A stretch of 64,000 nt of DNA from Anaerovibrio lipolyticus LB2005 (GCF_000621545.1 NZ_JHYA01000002.1:1-64000); one strand, 5' to 3'. Shown: positions 8,411 to 15,422, numbered from the stretch's first letter. The notes: generated by a model not told the origin, from the letters alone. Translations and numbers: made by a program.

Positions 8411-8896
8411 TTGAAAAAAATAGTATTAATGATTTTAAGTTTGTTGTTATTGTCATTTGCAGCTATGGCCAGTGCAAATTATCCTACTTACCTTAATGGT
8501 AATAGAAACTTGATTTTATGTGATGGTCACATGGGATCAGCATGGTATGTTGACCGTACAACGCTAAATGTAGAAAAATATAATCCACCTCAGTATATTA
8601 TCAGTGTAAACATCATAACTGCATCTAGCGCATATAATAACGTAAACGACTTTTATAACGGAGGAGAAGGTAAAATAACAGGCGTAAGACAAGCACGATT
8701 CTTTTATAATTGGGATTTAAGAGAAATGTATTTTGATACGACTGGTAAAGATGGTTGGAGATTTTTACCACCTAGTGGAAGCTGGGCTGAAACGAGCGTT
8801 TTTATGCCAGCGGGTGAAACTGCTTTTTACCTTGCATATAAGATGAAATTCTATGGACGTAAAGTTTTTAATGATGAATTTTATGAAAAAATCTAA
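8411..8896 (+). CDS. Secreted protein of unknown function
   Basis: 161 residues, starting at TTG 8411 behind a strong GAGGAGG. The signal peptide is 'KKIVLMILSLLLLSFAAMAS' with cleavage probably after 'ASA'. The mature part contains 'LILCDGHMGSAWYVDRTTL' and 'YNNVNDFYNGGEGKITGVRQ' and ends in 'AGETAFYLAYKMKFYGRKVF'. It looks like a compact beta protein of the envelope. AT content is higher than in the flanking housekeeping genes, in keeping with an accessory origin. A terminator hairpin follows five bases after the stop. Confidence 0.6.
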   Translation: MKKIVLMILSLLLLSFAAMASANYPTYLNGNRNLILCDGHMGSAWYVDRTTLNVEKYNPPQYIISVNIITASSAYNNVNDFYNGGEGKITGVRQARFFYNWDLREMYFDTTGKDGWRFLPPSGSWAETSVFMPAGETAFYLAYKMKFYGRKVFNDEFYEKI

Positions 8897-8900
8897 AATA

Positions 8901-8934
8901 TGCCCCTCTACATACAAAATAGAGGGGCATTTTA
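8901..8934. terminator. Terminator after the secreted-protein pair
   Basis: A 10-bp perfect stem (TGCCCCTCTA at 8901-8910, TAGAGGGGCA at 8920-8929) is followed by TTTT. Confidence 0.85.
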
Positions 8935-9067
8935 CCAAATGGAAAAAAATCAGTCATAAAGGCAGTACAAGGCTAAGAGAAATGTTATTCTATGAAGCAA
9001 TCCATTAATGGCCACTATTGAAAGCTTTAAGGCAATCTATAATAACTATGTAAATGGGGGTAGTTAT

Positions 9068-10027
9068 ATGAATTTGGTTGTAATTATAGCAGGTTTATTG
9101 GCATTAGTCTCTTTAATAGGAATCCCAGTAAGTATATGTGCGTTTATTTACTACAAGATAAAGACAAAAGGTATGTCACAAAATGAAAATGCTGACTATG
9201 AAATTTTACACAAGAAACAATTAACTTCAATGAAGGCTATTGGAATATTTGTACTATGCTTTTCATTATCGTATATGGTCGTAATATCCGGCAGTAAAAA
9301 AACTACCAATGAAAACTTAGACCGCGAAATAGCAGCCCTTTCCACAGAAGATAGAGCTATGTTTGATGATATCTATAAATTGGATGTACTAAAGTCCGAG
9401 GATGAAATATCGAGAAAAGAGACAGCTCTTTACTATCTCGAAATAAATAAAGAAAATATTGACAAAATGAACAATCTTGATGAAGAATCCAAAAAATTTG
9501 TTGAGGACAGGTATCGAGTATATGCAAAATATACAAATGAAATTTTTGCGAGAGACAATGCTTTAAAAGATCTTCAACAAAGATATGATGACCAAGCCGA
9601 ATATGAGGAGTGGATAGCTTGGCAGAAAAATGAGGAAAAAAAGCGAGTAACAGCGGAAGAACTGCGATTAAAAGCGGAAGAAGCTGAAAGAAATAAATAT
9701 TCTGAAGTAAGAGTGTGGGATTTGTACAATGATCTCAAAAATAATCCAGCACGTGCCAATAATTTATATACTGGAAAATATGTTAAAATTATTGGCGGCA
9801 AAGTCATGAATATTGAATCTAATGGAAAAGTTATTCAGGTTGGAGTAGATGTAGGGGATAAAAATTTTTCTTTGCCACACTCATTTATTAACTGCTTTCC
9901 TGAGAGTAAAGAAGCAAAATCAGCTATCTATAACTTGAATATTAATAAAACCACAGTCGTGTATGGAAAAATAACGGACGTAGGAGAAATAGCAGGGTAT
10001 TATGTTGACGTCGATAGGTTCGAATGA
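9068..10027 (+). CDS. Membrane protein with coiled coil and OB-like C-terminal domain
   Basis: About 319 residues from ATG 9068, which has GGGGG seven bases upstream; the in-frame ATG at 9008 has no convincing ribosome site. Two transmembrane helices ('LVVIIAGLLALVSLIGIPVS' and 'AIGIFVLCFSLSYMVVI') bracket a short loop. A long charged helical segment follows (about residues 80-200, rich in Glu/Lys). The last 100 residues ('VWDLYNDLKNNPARANNLYT', then 'GKYVKIIGGKV') resemble the tRNA_anti-like OB domain that occurs in small bacterial envelope proteins. The function is unknown. Confidence 0.6.
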   Translation: MNLVVIIAGLLALVSLIGIPVSICAFIYYKIKTKGMSQNENADYEILHKKQLTSMKAIGIFVLCFSLSYMVVISGSKKTTNENLDREIAALSTEDRAMFDDIYKLDVLKSEDEISRKETALYYLEINKENIDKMNNLDEESKKFVEDRYRVYAKYTNEIFARDNALKDLQQRYDDQAEYEEWIAWQKNEEKKRVTAEELRLKAEEAERNKYSEVRVWDLYNDLKNNPARANNLYTGKYVKIIGGKVMNIESNGKVIQVGVDVGDKNFSLPHSFINCFPESKEAKSAIYNLNINKTTVVYGKITDVGEIAGYYVDVDRFE

Positions 10028-10145
10028 GAAAAGTTATAAAGATAGAGCAATCTACTTTATGGAATGTTAAAATAGATACCTCATAATAGTTATATGAATA
10101 ATCTGGCCTCCGTGTCCAAATAATTTTGCTGGTGCAAATATAATT

Positions 10146-10721
10146 ATGGAAGACGGGGTTAGGCTAGAAAACTTATATACTTTGGCCAGACGTGCATTAA
10201 AAGCAGAAAAATATGAAGATGCATGTGCCGGAAATCTTAAGGCTGTTCTTTTGTTGGCCCGTTCCTATGAGTCTGGCAAAGGAGTTGAGCAGGATAAGAC
10301 GAAAGCCATGGACTTGTATCGCCAGGTAGCAGAGAAGGTTACGATTGGACCATCCTTTATTATTGGTGGGGCGATGATAGGTGGCGGACTTTGGGACGGA
10401 ATTATTATGGATGTTTTGGCGCAAACGAATGAAAATGACATATATGATATGACACGACGGGGTTATGCTTACGAACATGGGAAATTCGGTGTGGAGCAGG
10501 ATAAAAATGAAGCCTTGAAATGGTATCAAAAGGCTGCAGAGGCTGGAGGCACCTATGCCATGTTTGTTCTTGGAAATGAGTATGCAAGTGGAGAGAATCA
10601 AGACAAGGAAAAAGCTTTAATGTGGTATAGGAAGGCTGCTGAAGAAGGTTTGGCATTTGCAGAAAAGAAGCCTAAACAATGGGAGTCCTATCAACTGGCC
10701 TATGAAATGACGAAAGATTAG
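10146..10721 (+). CDS. Sel1-repeat protein
   Basis: 191 residues containing Sel1-like helical repeats: 'AVLLLARSYESGKGVEQDKT', 'YDMTRRGYAYEHGKFGVEQD', 'KNEALKWYQKAAEAGG' and 'AMFVLGNEYASGENQDKEKA', ending 'LMWYRKAAEEG'. Sel1 proteins act as protein-interaction scaffolds. No good ribosome binding site precedes ATG 10146 and no signal peptide is seen, so the N-terminus may be truncated or the real start different. It stands alone between unrelated genes and ends near a bidirectional hairpin. Confidence 0.65.
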   Translation: MEDGVRLENLYTLARRALKAEKYEDACAGNLKAVLLLARSYESGKGVEQDKTKAMDLYRQVAEKVTIGPSFIIGGAMIGGGLWDGIIMDVLAQTNENDIYDMTRRGYAYEHGKFGVEQDKNEALKWYQKAAEAGGTYAMFVLGNEYASGENQDKEKALMWYRKAAEEGLAFAEKKPKQWESYQLAYEMTKD

Positions 10722-10763
10722 TTCTGAAGAGTCTGTGAAAAAATCTCTGTGACGAACCTAAAA

Positions 10764-10805
10764 ATCCCGTCTGCTGGTGGCATTACGCTACCTGTCAGAC
10801 GGGAT
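10764..10805. terminator. Repeat-family terminator hairpin, copy 1 (after hicAB)
   Basis: The outer stem ATCCCGTCTG / CAGACGGGAT (10 bp, perfect) encloses an inner GGTGGC / GCTACC stem. A-rich sequence on the left gives a T-run on the minus strand, so it mainly ends hicAB, but TTTT on the right allows it to serve the Sel1 gene too. It is near-identical to 11566-11607 and 12818-12858. Confidence 0.8.
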
Positions 10806-10834
10806 GTGTCTTTTAAAGACAATATAAAATGAAT

Positions 10835-11179
10835 TTATAAGCCAGCTTGAGCAGCAACTCTACCAATTTTTTCATTGACGGCATCAGCAATAAATGTGTT
10901 TAATGATATGCCCTGCAGCTTGGCTGCAATCGAGGCACGGCGATGGAGCTCTGGTTGAAATCGAACATTGATTTTACCAGAGAAAGGTTTTTCTGGATCA
11001 ACCCCATCAGCTTTACACCATTCTAAATAATCATCAACAGAGGCTTTGAACTCAGCTTCAAGCTCTTTTACTGACTCTCCTTGGAAGGTAATAACTGTTC
11101 TGGTATTAATAACTTCACCAGCAAAAATATGCTGTTCTTCATCAAAAGCGGCTTTTCCAATATAGCCCTTATACATCAT
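10835..11179 (-). CDS. hicB: HicB-family antitoxin
   Basis: 114 residues. The N-terminal part ('YKGYIGKAAFDEEQHIFAGE' through 'ESVKELEAEFKASVDDYLEW') is the HicB-like domain that sequesters the toxin. The C-terminal part ('INVRFQPELHRRASIAAKLQ', then 'GISLNTFIADAVNEKI') is a ribbon-helix-helix DNA-binding segment. It overlaps the 3' end of hicA by 11 bases, the toxin-first order typical of hicAB. The complex is expected to bind its own promoter, where a palindrome is visible. Confidence 0.88.
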   Translation of the reverse strand: MMYKGYIGKAAFDEEQHIFAGEVINTRTVITFQGESVKELEAEFKASVDDYLEWCKADGVDPEKPFSGKINVRFQPELHRRASIAAKLQGISLNTFIADAVNEKIGRVAAQAGL

Positions 11180-11432
11180 AATTATTCACCCCCGAATTTT
11201 TTAAAAAACGCCTAACAGCTTTTACTGCTCCTTTATCAGTAGTATTTTCGGGATGGGGTCGGTGGAAAACAGCGCGTTCTCCATTTAAAAGTACCCTTAC
11301 CCGTGAACCGTTTCCCTCGGTAATGGTGGCACCTAGAGATATAAATAACGCTTCGATATCAGACCATTTAATACCAGCTTTTACAGGGTTGAAAAATATA
11401 TCGTTAAGTGTAGCAATATTTTTCTTATTCAT
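11169..11432 (-). CDS. hicA: HicA-family mRNA interferase toxin
   Basis: 87 residues. It has the dsRBD-like HicA fold: 'IKWSDIEALFISLGATITEG', 'GSRVRVLLNGERAVFHRPHP' (with the catalytic-type His) and 'GAVKAVRRFLKNSGV'. About 25 extra residues precede the core. HicA toxins cleave mRNA and arrest growth until neutralised by HicB, encoded by the overlapping gene downstream. The start has a weak ribosome site. Confidence 0.87.
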   Translation of the reverse strand: MNKKNIATLNDIFFNPVKAGIKWSDIEALFISLGATITEGNGSRVRVLLNGERAVFHRPHPENTTDKGAVKAVRRFLKNSGVNNYDV

Positions 11433-11453
11433 ATGTAAATGGTACTATTATTT

Positions 11454-11493
11454 GATACTATTGTCAATGTGAATGACAATGATAGACAGTATC
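11454..11493 (-). promoter_or_regulatory. Candidate HicAB operator
   Basis: Nested inverted repeats lie just upstream of hicA: ATTGTCA (11460-11466) with TGACAAT (11474-11480), and GATACT (11454-11459) with AGTATC (11488-11493). A TACTATT direct repeat also runs from about 11443 into this site. Autoregulation by HicB ribbon-helix-helix dimers is the established pattern; binding here is inference. Confidence 0.5.
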
Positions 11494-11565
11494 TATTCTA
11501 TTCTAACCCAACAGATATTCATTTTAGTTAATAGTATTCCAGCAAGGTGCAAGAGAGGAGAAAAA

Positions 11566-11607
11566 ATCCCGTCTGCCGGTGGCTTTGAGCCACCTGTCAG
11601 GCGGGAT
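11566..11607 (-). terminator. Repeat-family terminator hairpin, copy 2 (after Rpn gene)
   Basis: The outer stem ATCCCGTCTG / CAGGCGGGAT has one G:T wobble, with inner stem GGTGGC-tttga-GCCACC. AAAAAA on the left gives a T-run on the minus strand, directly downstream of the Rpn-family gene. Relative to copy 1 the inner stem differs only on its 3' arm, giving a perfect G-C pair where copy 1 has a wobble. Confidence 0.8.
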
Positions 11608-11627
11608 AAGTTTTTGGTGTAAAAAAT

Positions 11628-12515
11628 TTAAATTTCCTTGGCCAACTCTTGAATGCGTTCAGTTGTGAGGCCTGTATATTCGGCTATTTTTTCAATAGGT
11701 TCATTTTTTTTGAGCATGGCAAGGGCTATATTATTTGCCATTTCCTCGCGGCCTTCTTCGCGGGATACACGCATATCGGTATTGTAGTCCATAATGGCCA
11801 TTTGACGATTTATGTATTTGAGCCGTTCTTCGAAATCCATCATAAAGATGTCAGTGTCATTGACGGCCTTTTTTATAGTAGCGTCACTCATAACAAGTTC
11901 CTCCATTTCCTCAGTATCTAGCTTGTTTGAGAAGTATGCCAGCCACCGTTCCATACGGGTCATTTCACCAATAGGCTTTTTCTGGAATTTTGGTATTTCA
12001 AGAAAATGCAGCTCCAAATCCTCATTTAGCCGGCGACCAGTTTCAATGTTATAAATACTATACATTGAATGAAGTGGCTCATTAGGGAAGATTTTATGTC
12101 CCAGGATGTTTATGGTTATGGCTGGATTGAGAGTGATATAGTCATCTCCCTTGTTTAACCCCATCAGATACATCTGTGACCAGTAAAACAGACTACGTCG
12201 CTCCATGTCCTTTTTATTGATCAGCTGAACTTCTACGTCAATCTTGGTTTCGTCTTCTGTAATACAGAAAATATCGAGACGAGTAAGCTTGTCATCTTCA
12301 TAGTACGGAACAATTTCACTATTTTTGAACTGAATATCCTTGATAGCCTGTTTGCCAGTGCGGTTTAGTATGGCGTTCAGTAAATCAATGGTGATATTCT
12401 TCCTCTCATCTTTGCCGAAGATGAACTTGAAAAGGACATCATTCATGGGATTGTATATCTTGTTGGCGATGTCGTTTTCAACTTGTTGCTGTGCAACAGA
12501 ACGCTGGTCTTTCAT
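11628..12515 (-). CDS. Rpn-family PD-(D/E)XK nuclease / putative transposase
   Basis: 295 residues from the ATG at 12515, which has AAAGGAG nine bases upstream; the frame stays open to 12536 without a ribosome site. N-terminal 'YNPMNDVLFKFIFGKDERK', 'ITIDLLNAILNR' and the nuclease core 'TRLDIFCITEDETKIDVEVQ' (Asp, then Glu-x-Gln) place it in the Rpn family of recombination-promoting nucleases, often annotated as PD-(D/E)XK family transposases. The C-terminus ('EGREEMANNIALAMLKKNEP', then 'IEKIAEYTGLTTERIQELAK') is a separate helical tail that recurs as orphan fragments at 12879 and 14955. A TATAAT lies upstream on the minus strand. Confidence 0.85.
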   Translation of the reverse strand: MKDQRSVAQQQVENDIANKIYNPMNDVLFKFIFGKDERKNITIDLLNAILNRTGKQAIKDIQFKNSEIVPYYEDDKLTRLDIFCITEDETKIDVEVQLINKKDMERRSLFYWSQMYLMGLNKGDDYITLNPAITINILGHKIFPNEPLHSMYSIYNIETGRRLNEDLELHFLEIPKFQKKPIGEMTRMERWLAYFSNKLDTEEMEELVMSDATIKKAVNDTDIFMMDFEERLKYINRQMAIMDYNTDMRVSREEGREEMANNIALAMLKKNEPIEKIAEYTGLTTERIQELAKEI

Positions 12516-12817
12516 GGTGAATCTCCTTTGCGTCAAATAAATTATAACATGAAAAAGTTTATTAGGGTAGAAACTGTTGGGATTAGGTAATGTTAAGGTA
12601 GGTCGCTAGATTCTATTAATATAATAAAACGACAATAAGAATTAATCAAAGACTATTTTTAAAATTTATTAAAATAATTTTGATAATTTACAATATTACG
12701 ATGATATATTAAGAATAAGTAGCATTAGGCGTATTTAGCAGAAGAGCAACAGTATATTGAAGAAACTATATCCATGAAGATGATATATGATATAGATAGA
12801 CTATGGTCAATACAAAA
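12516..12817. other. AT-rich gap with promoter and possible coding remnant
   Basis: This spacer of about 300 bases is very AT-rich. Near its left end is the promoter of the minus-strand Rpn gene (TTATAAT-like box at about 12543). On the + strand a short in-frame stretch near 12729-12810 reads 'AYLAEEQQYIEETISMKMIY' and looks like decayed coding sequence, but it has no start, no ribosome site and no recognisable family. Confidence 0.3.
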
Positions 12818-12858
12818 ATCCCGTCTGATTGGCGGCTATGCAGCCAATCAGACGGGAT
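12818..12858 (-). terminator. Repeat-family terminator hairpin, copy 3 (after Rpn tail)
   Basis: The outer stem ATCCCGTCTG / CAGACGGGAT is identical to copy 1; the inner stem is ATTGGCGGC / GCAGCCAAT, different in sequence but still paired. AAAAA on the left provides the minus-strand T-run. It lies immediately downstream of the orphan tail gene. Confidence 0.8.
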
Positions 12859-12878
12859 AAGTCTTTTGCGGTAAAGCA

Positions 12879-13064
12879 TTAGAGTTCCTGGGACAGTTCC
12901 TGAATCCTTTCAGCTGAGATGCCGGTATATTTGGTGATTTCCTCCATCGGCTTATTGTCACGGAACATATTTAATGCAATTTCCTCGGCCATTTCTGCTC
13001 GACCTTCTAATATATATTCTCTGATGGCCATTTGGTATCTGAGATAGTTAAGTCGCTCACTCAT
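12879..13064 (-). CDS. Orphan C-terminal tail of an Rpn-family protein
   Basis: 61 residues from the ATG at 13064 (GGAG about ten bases upstream); the frame is open to 13091. 'ERLNYLRYQMAIREYILEGR', then 'AEMAEEIALNMFRDNKPMEE' and 'ITKYTGISAERIQELSQEL', match the C-terminal third of the 11628 protein closely, without any nuclease domain. Either it is the degenerate 3' end of a deleted paralogue or a retained free-standing tail; its own ribosome site and terminator favour expression. Compare 14955. Confidence 0.6.
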   Translation of the reverse strand: MSERLNYLRYQMAIREYILEGRAEMAEEIALNMFRDNKPMEEITKYTGISAERIQELSQEL

Positions 13065-13152
13065 TTTTATTCTTCTCCATTTAATACTCAATCAAATAAT
13101 AGTAATAAGTAAATTCCTGCGTCTTTGAATATCTACTTTATAAGGTACATTT

Positions 13153-13581
13153 TTAAGCTTCATGTTTAGAATAGGCCTCAAGAAGTTTCTTCATATCATC
13201 GGTAGCGATAAGTGAATCGAAAAATTTATTAAAGCAGGATCTGCACAGTGAGCGGCCGTTAAAATCGTTTTTTTCCATACTTTCATACCAAGCGTCTATA
13301 ATGCGGAATTCTGAAATATTAATATCATAGCTGCGAGAATCCAATACATCAACACACATGATTTCGTCATCTTCTTCGTATTTGTGCAAACATGCAGCAC
13401 AGTGTGTTAAGGTTAAAGTACGTTGTGCTTCATCTTCATTTCCATCGCACCAGTGAACGGCCTTAGGAAATTTCTTCACCATTTCCAAAGCGGCCTCTTT
13501 TGATATTTTACCCTCATCATACATGTCCAGTACCTGACGCATTATTACATCTACACCTCTGCCTATTTCGTGACAACTCAT
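13153..13581 (-). CDS. Cys-rich putative zinc-binding protein
   Basis: About 142 residues starting 'MSCHEIGRG' (AAAGG about ten bases upstream of this ATG; the in-frame ATG three codons earlier is too close to it). N-terminal helices ('VDVIMRQVLDMYDEGKISKE') precede a part with two Cys-x-x-Cys pairs, 'HCAACLHKY' and 'LCRSCFNKFF', probably one structural zinc site. No known family comes to mind. There are no neighbours in an operon. It could be a small regulator or adaptor. Confidence 0.55.
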   Translation of the reverse strand: MSCHEIGRGVDVIMRQVLDMYDEGKISKEAALEMVKKFPKAVHWCDGNEDEAQRTLTLTHCAACLHKYEEDDEIMCVDVLDSRSYDINISEFRIIDAWYESMEKNDFNGRSLCRSCFNKFFDSLIATDDMKKLLEAYSKHEA

Positions 13582-13715
13582 AAAAATCATCCTTTCTGTT
13601 AAAGTATATATCTACAAAAAAGAGTATATACCATTTGAGTTAATACTACAAGACTGCATTAAACTTAAATGAGATTTATTTCTTTTTATATACTTATGTT
13701 TAGGAGGAGAATAGG

Positions 13716-13802
13716 ATGTCACGTTTTGTGATTGATAAGGATATTGGGCCTAATTCCGCTGGCATGGACTTAGACATTTTTTACAATAATAAAGCAAATT
13801 AA
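13716..13802 (+). CDS. Possible 28-residue peptide
   Basis: A short frame, 'MSRFVIDKDIGPNSAGMDLD', ends 'IFYNNKAN'. It has a strong AGGAGGA (13702-13708) eight bases upstream, a TATACT box at 13689-13694, and a strong terminator beginning at its stop codon. This compact promoter-SD-ORF-terminator unit suggests a real small gene, or the surviving start of a deleted longer one. The sequence is soluble with no membrane helix. Function unknown. Confidence 0.4.
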   Translation: MSRFVIDKDIGPNSAGMDLDIFYNNKAN

Positions 13803-13855
13803 AAGAGGGATTGCCCTTTGTACCAAGTCATGGTACATGGGCAAGCCCTCTTTTT
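13803..13855. terminator. Strong terminator
   Basis: AAGAGGG / CCCTCTT with inner TTGCCC / GGGCAA and GTACCA / TGGTAC stems forms one long hairpin with A-rich left and TTTTT right flanks. It can end both the small + strand ORF and the convergent HTH gene. Confidence 0.85.
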
Positions 13856-13894
13856 CCCAAATACAGGGGAGCAATGAATGTCGATTGAGCTGTT

Positions 13895-14269
13895 TTATTT
13901 ATTTTCTTCTGCAACTGTTTCGTTGTTAGTACTAATAATATACCAATTATTATATGGTTCCAGTATACTTTGAATAGCTTTAGTGATGTGCTCCGGTGCC
14001 TGGCGATAGGCTTTAATTAAAGCGATTTCCTCCACGGATATATCCTCCGGAAAGCGACCCACCGAATCTATCCCTAGTAAATAGTCAATCGTAACGCCAA
14101 AAAAATTTGCAAAATCTATCAGAGCATTTGTCTCTGGGATTCTCTTGTCGTTTTCAAACTGTGAGATGGCAGCAGGAGTATATTTCCTGCCATATTCTAT
14201 GTTAAATTTATTAATTAGTTCATCTTGAGTTAAGCCGGCTTTTTTGCGTAATTCTTTAAAACGTGACAT
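13895..14269 (-). CDS. XRE-family HTH regulator
   Basis: 124 residues. N-terminal Cro/C1-type helix-turn-helix: 'FKELRKKAGLTQDELINKFN', 'TPAAISQFENDKRIP', then 'FANFFGVTIDYLLGID'. The tail is helical. This is the third small HTH protein in the accessory island. The regulated genes are unknown; the AT-rich upstream region towards 14452 is a candidate site. Confidence 0.85.
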   Translation of the reverse strand: MSRFKELRKKAGLTQDELINKFNIEYGRKYTPAAISQFENDKRIPETNALIDFANFFGVTIDYLLGIDSVGRFPEDISVEEIALIKAYRQAPEHITKAIQSILEPYNNWYIISTNNETVAEENK

Positions 14270-14451
14270 TTTTTCGCCTCCTGTTCGTCAGTATAATGTT
14301 CAAATAAATTAAAATAAATACTATTTAAGTTAATTTTATTATTGAAAATTTTACTTGTACGGCATATAATTAAAACATAGTTTTTTCCCGTTATGCAAAT
14401 GTAGGAAATTTAAATCTGCTAGAGAAAAATATAGAAATGTGAGGTGAAAAA

Positions 14452-14688
14452 ATGTCTGGAATACCTGAAGACGTGAAGGCTAGTATCAAAGATATATTAA
14501 ACAGGGAACGATGGCAAGGATATGTTAGTGGTAAGATTGAGGGGACATTAGATGTCTTAAATTTGATGGATGTTGACAAGGAAAAGCAAATTACTATATT
14601 GATGAATGTTGTAGGCTTAAGCCGTGCAACTTCGCTAAATATTTTGAAGTCACGGGAAAGGGAAGAAGATGCCTCCATCCGTGATTAA
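14452..14688 (+). CDS. Small protein of unknown function
   Basis: 78 residues with GTGAGGTG upstream of the ATG. It is predicted all-helical: 'DVKASIKDILNRERWQGYVS' and 'EGTLDVLNLMDVDKEKQITI'. The last 25 residues ('LMNVVGLSRATSLNILKSRE') have the same helix-turn-helix rhythm as the Rpn-type tails, but identity is too low to call it a member. Repeat element C starts 15 bases after the stop. Confidence 0.45.
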   Translation: MSGIPEDVKASIKDILNRERWQGYVSGKIEGTLDVLNLMDVDKEKQITILMNVVGLSRATSLNILKSREREEDASIRD

Positions 14689-14702
14689 TAATCAATTGTA
14701 GT

Positions 14703-14850
14703 ATTATAACGAGCTTTAAGATGTCCCCTTCCTCTTTAGGTGGGGGAAAACAAACTACAACAGCTGGTGAGCATATCTCCCAGCTCGTTGAAACGCTAAT
14801 TGGAAGATTTTTCTTCTAAAGAAGAAAAATTTGAACAATGGCGTTATAAT
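14703..14850. repeat. Structured dispersed repeat, element C
   Basis: The 148-bp element is bounded by a perfect 9-bp inverted repeat, ATTATAACG (14703-14711) and CGTTATAAT (14842-14850). Inside are CGAGCT / AGCTCG (14710-14715, 14782-14787) and a 10-bp hairpin ATTTTTCTTC-TAAA-GAAGAAAAAT (14807-14830) set in the shared frame AACGCTAATTGG ... TGAACAATGGCG. It belongs with 26990-27102 and 31703-31824. Compared with those it lacks a segment of about 25 bases after CTCGTTG and carries a longer first arm. Confidence 0.7.
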
Positions 14851-14881
14851 TGAATAAGTAATATCGATGTACAAATACAAA

Positions 14882-14923
14882 AATGCCAGGGAGCATAGCT
14901 AAAGCTAACTTCCTGGCATTTTA
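14882..14923 (-). terminator. Terminator for the 14955 gene
   Basis: AATGCCAGG / CCTGGCATT with an inner AGCT-AA-AGCT palindrome; A-rich to the left, so it functions on the minus strand, and TTTTA lies on the right. Confidence 0.7.
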
Positions 14924-14954
14924 TGTTTACATTACATTATTAATAGTTGTCAGA

Positions 14955-15152
14955 TTAACGAACCTGGCCAACCAATACCTGAATTTCTTCCTCAGTAAGG
15001 CTGGTGTACTTGACAATTTTCTCAATAGGCTCCTCAGCTCTCAGCATACGCATGGCCGTACGACGATTTGCAGCATTCTCACCCTTGATAATGCCCTTGG
15101 AGAGACCATCATTATAGGATTCCATAAGTTTAAGTTCAAGGCTCATATACAT
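14955..15152 (-). CDS. Orphan C-terminal tail of an Rpn-family protein (second)
   Basis: About 65 residues. 'ANRRTAMRMLRAEEPIEKIV', then 'KYTSLTEEEIQVLVGQ', aligns with the tail of the 11628 protein ('AMLKKNEPIEKIAEYTGLTT') and with the 12879 fragment. There is no nuclease domain. Start choice among the clustered GTG/ATG codons at 15155, 15152 and 15146 is uncertain. It is a remnant or free tail protein, with its own terminator. Confidence 0.5.
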   Translation of the reverse strand: MYMSLELKLMESYNDGLSKGIIKGENAANRRTAMRMLRAEEPIEKIVKYTSLTEEEIQVLVGQVR

Positions 15153-15326
15153 CACGCTTTCCGTAAGTTATCTTTTATAAGATTATACCATTTTTGGATA
15201 TACATAAAAAGCTAAATTTTTATATATGTGAATATCATTTTAATAATATCATTGATGGTATCAAAAGTCAACTAAATGGGAGAATAAGCTATCTATGATA
15301 TTGTTTTCTATATGGAATTCTCTTTG

Positions 15327-15355
15327 TTGGCATGGTGTTTCATTTATAGTATAAT
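15327..15355 (+). promoter_or_regulatory. Promoter of the fhs operon
   Basis: TTGGCA (15327-15332), a 17-base spacer and TATAAT (15350-15355) form a near-consensus sigma-70 promoter upstream of fhs. Confidence 0.8.
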
Positions 15356-15361
15356 ATTTTA

Positions 15362-15375
15362 GTGTAACTTTACAC
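15362..15375 (+). promoter_or_regulatory. Palindromic operator candidate at the fhs start site
   Basis: GTGTAA-CT-TTACAC is a perfect 6+6 palindrome at the expected transcription start, seven bases after the -10 box. A dimeric repressor bound here would block initiation. The cognate regulator is unknown. Confidence 0.45.
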
Positions 15376-15422
15376 AAAGTTAATGTGAGCGATAGTTGGA
15401 TTGGATTTTAGGAGGATGCTAA

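Noticed and set aside
5300-15200. Prophage or integrated plasmid for the accessory island
   Set aside because: No integrase, terminase, capsid, replication or conjugation gene, and no flanking direct repeats or tRNA junction; it looks like an accumulation of small accessory genes.
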